Both the position numbers and the translations under genes were made by a program. From Thermopolyspora sp040678635 (lineage in GTDB: Bacteria > Actinomycetota > Actinomycetes > Streptosporangiales > Streptosporangiaceae): a stretch of DNA of 64,000 nucleotides. The stretch is taken from NCBI RefSeq assembly GCF_040678635.1, contig NZ_JBFATZ010000006.1, positions 62,001 through 126,000 on the forward strand, read 5' to 3'. This document shows, one piece after another, positions 8,071 to 17,338 of the stretch; within the stretch, counting starts at the first letter, position 1, and each line of letters opens with the position of its first letter. The notes below the pieces were generated by a model. It ran no database searches, was not told the origin of the DNA, and worked only from the letters and a program-made list of their open reading frames with translations.

Positions 8071-8804
8071 CGCCGGTAGTTCTCCAGCGGGGCGCCCTCC
8101 GGCATGAAGCCGAAGGTCAGGATCGTGACGCGCTCGTTCTCGGCGATCGGTGTGCGGCTGTGCGCCTGCGTGCCCGCCAGGAAGATCACCACTTCGCCGG
8201 GGGTGAGCTGGAGCCGCTGGTCGGTGCCGTCGGGGAAGTGCATGTAGAGCGCCGAGGGGCTGGGGTCGCCGGGCGGGTGGTCGTGCACGAGCATCATCAG
8301 CACGTTGAGCGAGAAGATGTCGGTGTCGATGTGGGGGATGATGCCCTGGCCGGGGTCCCGGTAGAACAGGTAGCTGGCGACGCCGGTCGCGACCGCCTTG
8401 GGCACGACGCCGGCGACCAGTTCGGCGAGTTCGCGGCTGGTCGCGAGCCGGTCGGCGACCGGGCCGCCGCAGCCCAGGTAGTGCTCGTCGAACGGTACGG
8501 CGGTCCGCCCGACCTGCTCGGCCTCGTCGATCAGGACGCCGAGCAGGTCGTCGGTGAGGAACGCCGGCCGGCCCCGGTACTGGACGCCGCGCGGATCGGG
8601 CACGTCGTAGGGGCACAGGAGCTCCAGGGCCTCGGACACCGCCGTGCGGCCGGCCTCGGAGCCGGCCTGCTTGTCGGGGACGAGCCGTCCGGCCGACAGG
8701 CCGAGGATGAGCTTCAGGTTCGCCTGCTCGGCCGGGCTCAGGCTCTGGTGCAGGGCGGCGAGGCGCCGCCCCATGGCCGATGCGATGGTGGACATGTCGG
8801 TCAT
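8067..8804 (-). CDS. 2OG/Fe(II)-dependent oxygenase-like protein (paralogue A)
   Basis: A 245-aa protein with the double-stranded beta-helix signature: His158 and Asp160 in GIIPHIDTDIFSLN, distal His215 in GTQAHSRTP, and Arg225 in ENERVTILTFGF as the likely 2-oxoglutarate ligand. Such enzymes hydroxylate amino acids, peptides or natural-product scaffolds using O2 and 2-oxoglutarate. The N-terminus (residues ~15-40) has a helical motif LSPAEQANLKLIL shared with the next gene and with the 102-aa protein that heads the operon. It overlaps both neighbours by 4 bp. The substrate is unknown; it is clearly a diverged sister of the upstream oxygenase, so the two may act on different positions of one substrate. 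Confidence 0.82.
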   Translation of the reverse strand: MTDMSTIASAMGRRLAALHQSLSPAEQANLKLILGLSAGRLVPDKQAGSEAGRTAVSEALELLCPYDVPDPRGVQYRGRPAFLTDDLLGVLIDEAEQVGRTAVPFDEHYLGCGGPVADRLATSRELAELVAGVVPKAVATGVASYLFYRDPGQGIIPHIDTDIFSLNVLMMLVHDHPPGDPSPSALYMHFPDGTDQRLQLTPGEVVIFLAGTQAHSRTPIAENERVTILTFGFMPEGAPLENYRR

Positions 8805-9526
8805 GGGGTGCTCCCGATGCTTCCGATCGTGCGATAGCCGAAGGAAACCAGCCGGATCGTCTCGCCCTCGACGGTCCGGGTGCGCTCGTGGGTGACGCTG
8901 TCGGCGAAGAAGATCAGCGACTCTCCCGGTTCGAGCTGCACGTGCACGGCGTCCTGTTCGGGAGGATGGAGGATCAGCCGTGAGTGACGGCGTGCCGGCC
9001 GGTGCTCGAGCATGGTGAGCACGTTGAGGGAGAACTCGTCCTTGTCGACGTGCGGGTCGATGCCCAGGCCCGGCTGGTCGTAGTAGAGGTAGTTCGCCTT
9101 ATAGGTGGGCAGCACCGGGCCGACCCGGGCCGTCAGGAAGTCGCTGATCGACTGCGACAGCGCGAGTTCGCGGGCGACCGGTGCGCCCGAGGCCACGTAA
9201 TGGTCGTGGAAACGCGCGGCCCGGGCCCGGTAGGCGAGGGACTCGCGGTCGAGCACGGCGAGGTCCGCCGTGGAGAAGAAGGGGGCGCGGCCGCGGAAGA
9301 CCACGCCGGTGTCGAATGCGGGCCGCAGCTCGCCGTGCAGCCGGGGCAGCGCCCGCTGGGCGGTGGTCAGCGCGGCGCGGTGCAACGATTCGGAGTCGGG
9401 CCGGGCATGGCCGCTGAGAAGACCTCCGGCGGCCATGCTCAGCAGGAATTTGAGATTCTCCCGTTCCGCGGCGGTGAGCTCCGAGGACAGCCGGGCCAGC
9501 CGATCCACCAACGTCGTCGTCTCCAC
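8801..9526 (-). CDS. 2OG/Fe(II)-dependent oxygenase-like protein (paralogue B)
   Basis: A 241-aa sister of the downstream oxygenase. The metal triad is His159 and Asp161 in GIDPHVDKDEFSLNVL and His213 in SVTHERTRT; Arg225 in GETIRLVSFGY is the expected co-substrate anchor. The helical N-terminal motif LTAAERENLKFLL aligns without gaps to paralogue A and to the small protein upstream. A GTG at 9526 is chosen as start because GAGAGGAG stands eight bases before it; an ATG at 9544 in the same frame is the alternative. It overlaps paralogue A by 4 bp and follows the 102-aa gene by about 50 bp. Confidence 0.8.
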   Translation of the reverse strand: METTTLVDRLARLSSELTAAERENLKFLLSMAAGGLLSGHARPDSESLHRAALTTAQRALPRLHGELRPAFDTGVVFRGRAPFFSTADLAVLDRESLAYRARAARFHDHYVASGAPVARELALSQSISDFLTARVGPVLPTYKANYLYYDQPGLGIDPHVDKDEFSLNVLTMLEHRPARRHSRLILHPPEQDAVHVQLEPGESLIFFADSVTHERTRTVEGETIRLVSFGYRTIGSIGSTP

Positions 9527-9578
9527 CGCGGAATCTCCTCTCATTCCCGTTTTGTTTTCCAGGTCCCCCGCCGGGGCG

Positions 9579-9887
9579 CTACTCGGTGAAGCCCAGGGTC
9601 TCGGGCAGGGCCAGGAGCTGCCTGCGGACCTCGGGGGTGGCGGCGGCGGAGATCGGCTTGGCGTACAGGTACTCGGCCGCGGTGTTGATGTCCTGCAACT
9701 CCTTCAGGTGCAGGCTCGCCGAGGTCACGATGCTGCTGAGCACCGCGCGCTCGTCCTGGGTGAGGCCGGCGGCGAGCTCGCCGAGCTTCGCCGTCAGCGT
9801 CGGGAGCGCGGCCTCCAGCGCGGCGGCGTCGAGTTCGGCGTCGAGCCGCGGGTCGGGTACGGCGGCCGGTTCGGCGCTGATCGTCAT
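9579..9887 (-). CDS. 102-aa acidic helical protein, first gene of the oxygenase/carbamoyltransferase operon
   Basis: I do not recognise this protein by family. It is Ala/Leu/Glu-rich with no cysteines, no signal peptide and no hydrophobic membrane segment. Residues ~34-54 carry LTQDERAVLSSIV, which lines up without gaps with the N-terminal helices of the two oxygenases that follow (LTAAERENLKFLL and LSPAEQANLKLIL). It therefore looks like a stand-alone copy of their N-terminal region joined to a different C-terminus (AEYLYAKPISAAATPE onward). It may be a docking partner, a carrier, or the precursor peptide on which the enzymes act; the sequence does not decide. GGAG lies eight bases before the ATG. 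Confidence 0.72.
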   Translation of the reverse strand: MTISAEPAAVPDPRLDAELDAAALEAALPTLTAKLGELAAGLTQDERAVLSSIVTSASLHLKELQDINTAAEYLYAKPISAAATPEVRRQLLALPETLGFTE

Positions 9888-10155
9888 GTGCGGGACTCCG
9901 TTCTCCGGGCGGCGCGCCCGGATTCGTGAATTTGACGGACGAGCTCGAACTTAACAATCCAACAAAGGCCCGCACAAGATTTTCCTGCGAAAATCATGCT
10001 CCGCATCCGATAACCCCTTTCGAAAGGATTGATTTATCCTTCGATAGGGCGATGGAAAATGAAATGGGGATTTTATTCATTTTTTTGGTGACATCATCTT
10101 CGTCGTGGTCGGGCGCCGCCGACGACGGCGACACCCCCGCCGGTACAATCCGCCG
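9888..10155. promoter_or_regulatory. AT-rich divergent control region with inverted repeats
   Basis: This 268-bp stretch between the divergent operon (minus) and GNAT gene (plus) is far richer in A/T than anything around it, especially 9935-10100. It contains a perfect hairpin at 9978-9995 (GATTTTC, 4-nt loop, GAAAATC), a perfect 12-bp palindrome at 10016-10027 (CCTTTCGAAAGG) and a run of seven T at 10080-10086. These are good candidates for regulator sites controlling the biosynthetic operon. No regulator gene sits next to it. Confidence 0.6.
10144..10149 (+). promoter_or_regulatory. -10 element giving a leaderless GNAT transcript
   Basis: TACAAT matches the housekeeping -10 consensus and ends six bases before the GTG at 10156, so transcription should begin at or next to the start codon. 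No convincing -35 hexamer is visible. Confidence 0.5.
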
Positions 10156-10683
10156 GTGCCCGACACGACCTGGCCGGCCGCCGAACCCATCGCCACCGCG
10201 CGCCTTCGCCTGGAGCCGCTGCGCGCCGACCACGCGCCCGAGTCCTTCGTGGTGCTCAACGATCAGCGGCTGCACACCTGGACGGGGGGATCCCCGCGCT
10301 CGCTCGACCAGCTCCGCGCCCAATACCGGCTCCAGGCCGCCGGATGCTCCCCCGACGGCAGCCGCGGCTGGCTGAACTGGATGCTGCGCCGTACCGCCGA
10401 CGCCCGCATCATCGGCACGGTCCAGGCCACGCTCTGGCGCCCGGATCCTCGGCGCCTCGAGGCCGAGCTCGCCTGGGTGGTCGGCACGGGCCAGCAGGGC
10501 AACGGCTACGGGCGGGAGGCCGCCTTGGCCATGGCCCGGTGGCTGCGCGCCCGGGGCGTCTGCCGCCTCACCGCGTACATCCACCCGGCGCACCACGCCT
10601 CGGCCGCGATCGCCCGCGCGCTCGGCCTGGCGCCCACCGGCACGGTCCACGACGGCGAGATCCTGTGGAGCGATCCCCCCTGA
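10156..10683 (+). CDS. GNAT-family N-acetyltransferase
   Basis: A 175-aa RimJ/RimL-type acetyltransferase: it begins with the family's ATARLRLEPLRADHA, followed by WVVGTGQQGNGYGREAALAMARWL, whose GxGxG/A loop binds acetyl-CoA, and the late motif HPAHHASAAIARALGLAPTGTV. It would transfer an acetyl group to an amine of a protein, peptide or small molecule. The start is the GTG at 10156 because of the -10 element just upstream. It diverges from the oxygenase/carbamoyltransferase operon across an unusual AT-rich region, so a resistance or tailoring role in that pathway is possible, but this is inference. Confidence 0.85.
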   Translation: MPDTTWPAAEPIATARLRLEPLRADHAPESFVVLNDQRLHTWTGGSPRSLDQLRAQYRLQAAGCSPDGSRGWLNWMLRRTADARIIGTVQATLWRPDPRRLEAELAWVVGTGQQGNGYGREAALAMARWLRARGVCRLTAYIHPAHHASAAIARALGLAPTGTVHDGEILWSDPP

Positions 10684-10949
10684 GCCGGGCCACGGGCGCG
10701 CCCGGGGACGCAGGCCCGGCGTGACCCGAACGCCATGCCGACGTCGCCGATGTCGCGCATATCACACTTGCGGCGGACGGTCCGCCACCGCCCAGACGGC
10801 ATCGCGCGCATACCCGTCGCCCATGAGGGAATGTGCTCTTACCGCTGCTTAGTGGTATCTCACGCCCGTAACCCGAACCGCCCAAAGGCCCGCATACACG
10901 GGCATCCCCGGTGTCGAACACGTTCAGATCGCTGAATAGAGTGTGTCAG

Positions 10950-12179
10950 GTGACTGTCGCGCTCGGACTGACCCGTCCGTTACTCGTACGCACCGTCCCG
11001 GTCGCGGACCCCGGAGATCTCGTCGCGCGACTGCCGAAGGCTCCGCCGTTCGCCTGGATCCGGCACGGTGAGGGACTGGTCGGCTGGGGCGAGGCGGCGC
11101 GCCTCGACGTGCCGCCGGGTCCGGGCGGGTTCGCCTGGGCGAGCGACAGGCTGTCGGCCCTCTTCGGCGAGGCCCGCATCGAGGACGACCTGCGCGTTCC
11201 CGGCTCCGGGCCGGTCGCGTTCGGCTCGTTCGCCTTCGACCGGGATCGGCCGGGATCGGTGCTGGTCATCCCCCGGGTCGTGCTCGCCAAGCGGGACGGC
11301 CACGCCTGGCTGACCACGATCGGCGAGGCGCATCTGACCACGGCGTCCGCACCGGCCGAGCCCGGCAGGATCCGGTACGGCGACGGCACGCTGACCGCCG
11401 TCGAATGGGAGCGGCGGGTCGCACGCGCCGTACGGACGATCAGGTCCGGCCGCCTGGAGAAGGCCGTGCTCGCCCGCGACCTGACGGCGCGGGCGGACCG
11501 CGAGATCGACGTCCGCGTGCTGCTGGACCGGCTGGCCCGGCGCTACCCCGACTGCTACACCTTCTCCTGCGACGGCCTGGTCGGCTCCACCCCCGAGCTG
11601 CTGGTCCGGCACACCGGGCGGCGGATCGAGTCGCTCGTCCTGGCCGGGACCACCCAGCGCGGCCTCGACGCGGCCGACGACGCGGCACGCGGCGCGGCCC
11701 TGTACGCCTCGCGCAAGGACCGCTACGAGCACGCCTGCGCCGTGGCCTCGGTGCGCGAGGCGCTCGCCCCGCTGTGCTCGTCCCTGCGGGTGCCCGACAC
11801 GCCCGAGCTGCTGGTGCTGCCGAACGTCCAGCATCTGGCGAGCCCCGTCACCGGCCGGCTGTCCGACGGCGCGTCCGTGCTGGACGTGGTGGCGGCGATG
11901 CACCCGACCGCCGCGGTGGGCGGCACCCCGACCGGCACCGCGCTTGAGCTGATCCGCGAGATCGAGGGCATGGACCGGGGCCGGTACGCCGGTCCGGTGG
12001 GCTGGATCGACTCCCGCGGCGACGGCGAGTGGGGCATCGCCCTACGCTGCGCCCAGGTGTCCGGCGACAGCGCCCGCCTGTTCGCCGGCTGCGGCATCAT
12101 GGGCGACTCCGACCCGGCCGCGGAGCTCGCCGAGGCCCAGGCCAAGTTCCGCGTCATGCAGTACGCCCTGGAGGGCTGA
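10950..12179 (+). CDS. menF: Isochorismate synthase
   Basis: A 409-aa chorismate-utilising enzyme (GTG start at 10950; GTG at 10911 is in frame and possible). It carries the family motifs RLEKAVLARDL with the catalytic base lysine, GSTPELLVRHTGRRIESLVLAGT, PTAAVGGTPTGTALELI and RGRYAGPVGWID, the last two around the Mg and chorismate site. It converts chorismate to isochorismate. menD and menE lie 25 kb away in this window, favouring a role in menaquinone synthesis. A siderophore-interacting flavoprotein follows downstream, so salicylate or dihydroxybenzoate supply is a second possibility. TAGAGT nine bases before the GTG may be a -10 element of a leaderless transcript. Confidence 0.9.
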   Translation: MTVALGLTRPLLVRTVPVADPGDLVARLPKAPPFAWIRHGEGLVGWGEAARLDVPPGPGGFAWASDRLSALFGEARIEDDLRVPGSGPVAFGSFAFDRDRPGSVLVIPRVVLAKRDGHAWLTTIGEAHLTTASAPAEPGRIRYGDGTLTAVEWERRVARAVRTIRSGRLEKAVLARDLTARADREIDVRVLLDRLARRYPDCYTFSCDGLVGSTPELLVRHTGRRIESLVLAGTTQRGLDAADDAARGAALYASRKDRYEHACAVASVREALAPLCSSLRVPDTPELLVLPNVQHLASPVTGRLSDGASVLDVVAAMHPTAAVGGTPTGTALELIREIEGMDRGRYAGPVGWIDSRGDGEWGIALRCAQVSGDSARLFAGCGIMGDSDPAAELAEAQAKFRVMQYALEG

Positions 12180-12565
12180 CCCGGCCGCGTGTGCCATCCT
12201 CGCGCCCGGCTGTGTGCCACTGCCGGGGTTGGTCGGTCGGTGATTTGGGTTTTGTTGCGGCGTAATGTCGGATGCGCCTTTACAAAGTAGATCTCGATCC
12301 GGTGAGACCGGCGGCCCACCGTGCGGCGGTTGTGGTGATTCTCGTCGAGGGCGGCCTTCGGTACCGCAGGTCCGGCAGGCGGCCGGGACCGGCGGAAAGA
12401 TCGCGGCGGATCGACCGGGATCGCGATTTGAGACTTCGACTCCCACGACCAGGAGAATCACGCAGATCTTCCTTGATAACTCTCACAAAGGAGTTGAATG
12501 AAATAATTGAAGCATCTGCTCAGCGATTTCGACGGATATCGCTTATCCGTCACATGGAGGTCGGG
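12180..12565 (+). other. 386-bp leader/intergenic region before the siderophore-interacting protein
   Basis: No convincing gene. It contains one of three window-wide copies of CCTTTACAAAGTA (12277-12289), a minimal two-codon reading frame ATG-AAA-TAA at 12498-12506 behind AAAGGAG, and a strong inverted repeat at 12531-12551. I looked for an IdeR/DmdR iron box and did not find one. Confidence 0.55.
12531..12551 (+). promoter_or_regulatory. Perfect 8-bp inverted repeat just before the ribosome-binding site
   Basis: GACGGATA and TATCCGTC flank TCGCT; the right arm ends five bases before the GGAGG of the siderophore-interacting protein gene. It could be a repressor operator or an mRNA hairpin controlling ribosome access. 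Confidence 0.55.
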
Positions 12566-13477
12566 ATGTCGCGCTCGTTGCCGGTCCGTTTTATCCGCGT
12601 CACCGAGGCCAGGCTCATCACACCGCATCTCAGACGCGTCACATTCGGCGGAGACGATCTCGCCGATTTCTCCGCCGCGGGCCCGGACCAGCAGGTGAAG
12701 CTGTACTTCCCCACACCCGGCCAGGCACGGCCCCGCCTGCCCGAGCCGGGCGACGACGGCGACATCATGCGCTGGTACGAGGCGTACAACGCCATCCCCG
12801 AGCCCGAGCGGCCGTGGATGCGCAGCTACACCCTCCGGGCCCACGATCCGCTCCGCCGTACGATCGACATCGACTTCGTGCTGCACGACGACGCCGGACC
12901 GGCCACCCGATGGGCCGCCGCCGCGAAGCCCGGCAACGTCCTCGGCATGTTCGGCCCGTCCGCCGCCTACGCCCGGCCCGTGTCCTTCGCGGTCTCCTTC
13001 GCGGAGGCCGACTGGGTGCTGCTCGCCGGGGACGAGACCGCGCTTCCCGCGATCGGCACACTCGCCGAGGCCCTGCCCGCCGGAACCCGCGCCCTGGCGT
13101 TCATCGAGGTCAGGGACGCGGCCGAGGAACAGCACCTCGGCTCCGCGGCCGACCTGACCGTGCGCTGGCTGCATCGCGGGCAGGCCCCCGCGGGCCGCAC
13201 CGACCTGCTGCTTCAGGCGGTACGCCAGGCGGACCTGCCCCCGGGACGCGTGTTCGCGTGGATCGCCGGCGAGGCGGGCACGGTACGCGCCCTGCGCAGG
13301 CATCTGGTGAACGACCGCGGCGTGCCGAAACGGTCGATCGACTTCTCCGGGTACTGGCGGCTCCGGCTGACCCAGGACGACGCCCCCACCGACGACGACA
13401 TGGCCGACGCCCACGAGCAGCTCGCCCACGCCCGGGAACTGCTCGCCGCCTCCGCCGAGCCCGGCGGCCCCGCCTGA
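12566..13477 (+). CDS. Siderophore-interacting FAD-binding protein (ferric-siderophore reductase)
   Basis: A 303-aa SIP/ViuB-family protein. The FAD-binding barrel contains RVTFGGDDLADF, PWMRSYTLRAHDP (the R-x-Y-[ST] FAD motif) and IDFVLHDDAGPATRWAAAAKPGN; the C-terminal NAD(P)H-binding half has WVLLAGDETALPAIG and FAWIAGEAGTVRALRRHL, ending in FSGYWRLRLTQDD. Family members reduce ferric siderophores in the cytoplasm to release iron. The ATG at 12566 is preferred because GGAGG stands five bases upstream; an ATG at 12554 is in frame. A perfect inverted repeat directly upstream suggests regulation. Confidence 0.92.
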   Translation: MSRSLPVRFIRVTEARLITPHLRRVTFGGDDLADFSAAGPDQQVKLYFPTPGQARPRLPEPGDDGDIMRWYEAYNAIPEPERPWMRSYTLRAHDPLRRTIDIDFVLHDDAGPATRWAAAAKPGNVLGMFGPSAAYARPVSFAVSFAEADWVLLAGDETALPAIGTLAEALPAGTRALAFIEVRDAAEEQHLGSAADLTVRWLHRGQAPAGRTDLLLQAVRQADLPPGRVFAWIAGEAGTVRALRRHLVNDRGVPKRSIDFSGYWRLRLTQDDAPTDDDMADAHEQLAHARELLAASAEPGGPA

Positions 13478-13543
13478 GCGTCCATACGGCCGGCACGCTC
13501 CGCGCGAATCGGGGCGAGCGAGATGAAGCGGCTCCTTTCAGCG

Positions 13544-13629
13544 CCGATGCCCGCCCCGCGCCTGCACCGGACGGGGCATCCAGGGTGTTCGCGAATCGCG
13601 CGGGCGCGGGGCGCGGAGGCGGGCATCGG
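13544..13629. terminator. Large inverted repeat between convergent genes
   Basis: A 19-nt arm at 13544-13562 (CCGATGCCCGCCCCGCGCC) is complementary to 13603-13629, except for an 8-nt insertion in the right arm. It lies between the siderophore-interacting protein gene and the convergent DUF779 gene and can serve both as a bidirectional terminator. Confidence 0.6.
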
Positions 13630-13646
13630 ACGATCCTGCGCGGCGC

Positions 13647-14116
13647 CTACAGCGGGTGGTGGTCGGCGCCTGTGGGCAGCGGCGGCTCGGCCTCGGCGCG
13701 GGCGGCCTCCTCGTCGGTCAGCAGCCGGGAGCGCAGCAGGAACCTGACGCCCTCGGGGGCCTCCAGGGAGAAGCCGCCGCCCCGGCCGGGCACCACGTCC
13801 ACGGTGAGGTGGGTGTGCCGCCAGTACCGATGCTGGTCGGCGCTCATCCAGAACGGCGTGTCCCCGGCGACCAGGCCGAGCAGCACGTCCGAGGCGCCGA
13901 CCCGGAACTCTCCCCGCGGGTAGCACATCGGGGCGCTGCCGTCGCAGCAGCCGCCGGACTGGTGGAACATGACCGGGCCGTGTCGCTCGACGAGCCGGGC
14001 CAGCAGGTCCTGCGCGGCCGGGGTGAGGCGCACCCGCTCGACGCGGCCCTGCTCCCCCTCCCCTGCCGCGCCCGCCGGGACCGGGCGGCCGGTCCCGGCG
14101 GCGTCGCGGGCGGGCA

Positions 14117-14117
<1 letters not shown>
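13647..14117 (-). CDS. DUF779 family protein, partner of aldehyde dehydrogenase
   Basis: A 156-aa protein with the DUF779 hallmark HQSGGCCDGSAPMCYP, a cysteine-rich segment that probably binds metal. The rest includes FRVGASDVLLGLVAGDTPFWMS and HTHLTVDVVPGRGGGFSLE. Its biochemical function is not established to my knowledge. Its start overlaps the stop codon of the aldehyde dehydrogenase by one base (TGATG), and this gene pair is widespread in actinobacteria and proteobacteria, implying a maturation or accessory role for the dehydrogenase. The first ~45 residues are Gly/Ala/Pro-rich and variable. Confidence 0.88.
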
Positions 14118-15634
<1,517 letters not shown>

Positions 15635-15801
15635 GGTTGCCTCCTCGCGGGTTCACGCCACCGCCTCACGGTGGCCGATTCCCTGGTGTTGTGCTGCAGG
15701 CCACACTGCGACCGCGAGGTTGCCGGAAGGTATCCGCGCCCGGCATGGACCGTCATTGGGACATCCGGTACACCGGGCGGCCCCCGTCGGCCCGATGAGG
15801 C

Positions 15802-17046
15802 TCAGCCTTGGGCGGCCTGGATGCGGGCGGCGGCGATGCCGCGGCGGCCGTCGTCCGGCGGCAGCAGCCGGTGGGCGTGCTCGTGGACGGCCATGTCGTA
15901 CGGGTGCCGCCGGCCGTACCGCAGCGCGAGGTCGGGGTCCGGTGACGCGAGCACCGCCTCACGCACCGCGACCTCCAGGTAGGAGCGCCACTCCACGATG
16001 CCCGGCACGTCGGACTCGGGCAGCAGCGGGCCGGTGTAGGCGCGGACCGCCGAGGCGGTGTCCCCGGCGTCCAGCGCGGCGAGCACGTCGGTGGCGTCGC
16101 AGTCGATGGGCTCGGTCAGGGCGTACCGGCGCTGGGAGAGCGCGCCGCCGAGGGCGCGGCGCAGGTGGGAGACCTGGGCCTTGAGCGTCGCCGCGGTGAC
16201 CGGCCGGTCGCCGAAGAGGGCGGCCTGCAGGCGTTCGGGCGAGAAGCCCTCGGGCTCCAGGGCCAGCAGGGTGAGGATCTCCAGTTGGCGCGGGCGTAGC
16301 CGCAGCGGGACGCCCGCGCTCCACGCCTGCCCGCCGCCCAGGCAGTTGAGCCGGATCCCGGCGGCCTGCGCGGGTGCGCGGCCGGGCATGAGCCCGACCA
16401 GCCGGGACTCGATGGCGGACACCAGGGTTCGCACCGTGGACATGGCGAGCGGATGGGACCGGTCCCATGTGCTGGACAGATCGAGTACGCCGAGGATGCG
16501 CCCGGCGGGCGAGTGGATGGGGGCCGAGTAGCACACCCAGCCGTGCAGCGCCGCGACCAGGTGCTCGGCGGAGAACACGGCGGCCGGGCGGCCGTCGCGC
16601 AGGGCCAGGGACAGGGCGTTGGTGCCCATGCCGGTCTCGTCCCACCGGCCGCCGGGGGCGAAGTTCACCCGTTCGGCGCGGCGGCGCATCACCCGGCCGC
16701 CGCAGGTCCACAGGATCGTGCCGGACTCGTCGGTGACGGCGGCGATGAACCCGGCGTCGTCGGCGATCGCCCGCAGCTCGTCGGCGAGTTCGAGGACCGG
16801 CCCGCGCAGCGGGGAGTCCAGCCAGCGGTCGGGTCCGTCGTCGTCGACCGGCGCGCTGTCGCGGCCCGGATCCACCAGCGGCAGCGACCTGCTCCAGGAG
16901 GCCACGATCTCGTCGCGAAGCAGCCGACCCGGGCCGGGCGCGGAGGATGGCAGCACGGAGGACGGCAGCAGGCGTGCCGGCACGCGGCGAGACCACTCGT
17001 GCTCCAGCTCGGCGCGCCGCCTTCGGAGGGTCTCACGACCGGTCAT
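15802..17046 (-). CDS. GAF-domain transcriptional activator with C-terminal winged helix
   Basis: A 414-aa regulator. Residues ~60-250 form an AcoR-like GAF sensor (SWSRSLPLVDPG, ESGTILWTCGG, GRWDETGMGTNALSLAL, VFSAEHLVAALHGWVCYSAPIHSP). The sigma-54 AAA domain of true AcoR proteins is absent. Instead residues ~275-350 are a winged-helix DNA-binding domain (LRPRQLEILTLLALEPEGF, TAATLKAQVSHLRRALGG). AcoR-like sensors respond to acetoin, aldehydes or alcohols. It lies upstream of the aldehyde dehydrogenase operon on the same strand and diverges from the alcohol dehydrogenase, so both are likely targets. GAGGGG precedes the ATG. Confidence 0.85.
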   Translation of the reverse strand: MTGRETLRRRRAELEHEWSRRVPARLLPSSVLPSSAPGPGRLLRDEIVASWSRSLPLVDPGRDSAPVDDDGPDRWLDSPLRGPVLELADELRAIADDAGFIAAVTDESGTILWTCGGRVMRRRAERVNFAPGGRWDETGMGTNALSLALRDGRPAAVFSAEHLVAALHGWVCYSAPIHSPAGRILGVLDLSSTWDRSHPLAMSTVRTLVSAIESRLVGLMPGRAPAQAAGIRLNCLGGGQAWSAGVPLRLRPRQLEILTLLALEPEGFSPERLQAALFGDRPVTAATLKAQVSHLRRALGGALSQRRYALTEPIDCDATDVLAALDAGDTASAVRAYTGPLLPESDVPGIVEWRSYLEVAVREAVLASPDPDLALRYGRRHPYDMAVHEHAHRLLPPDDGRRGIAAARIQAAQG

Positions 17047-17129
17047 TGCCCCTCCCTCGTCCGCCCCATCCTGCCGGCGGCCGTACCGGCGGTTTGCCGG
17101 TGATGATGCCGCATGACGCCCGCGGGCGC

Positions 17130-17149
17130 ACCTACCCGTTCGGATAGGT
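17130..17149. promoter_or_regulatory. Imperfect palindrome between divergent regulator and alcohol dehydrogenase genes
   Basis: ACCTACCCGTTCGGATAGGT is symmetric at 8 of 10 positions and lies in the 292-bp divergent promoter region. It is the best candidate binding site for the GAF-domain activator or for the NarL-type regulator further downstream. Confidence 0.4.
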
Positions 17150-17338
17150 CCCCCGGTCCGAAATGACGGTTTCATGACTAGCCCCGCCGGGTCTACCGTC
17201 GGGAGGGCGATGGCGGATAACTCCACGCAACGCAGCGGAAACACCGGCGCGTCCATCGGGGTAATGTGCCATCACCGATGGGTCGGCCCCATCGTGGCTC
17301 AGGGAGTTCCTTTGCGGCGTGTTGTGGAAGGCCCGGCG

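Noticed and set aside
12180..12565. IdeR/DmdR iron box before the siderophore-interacting gene
   Set aside because: No TTAGGTTAGGCTAACCTAA-like 19-mer could be found in either orientation.
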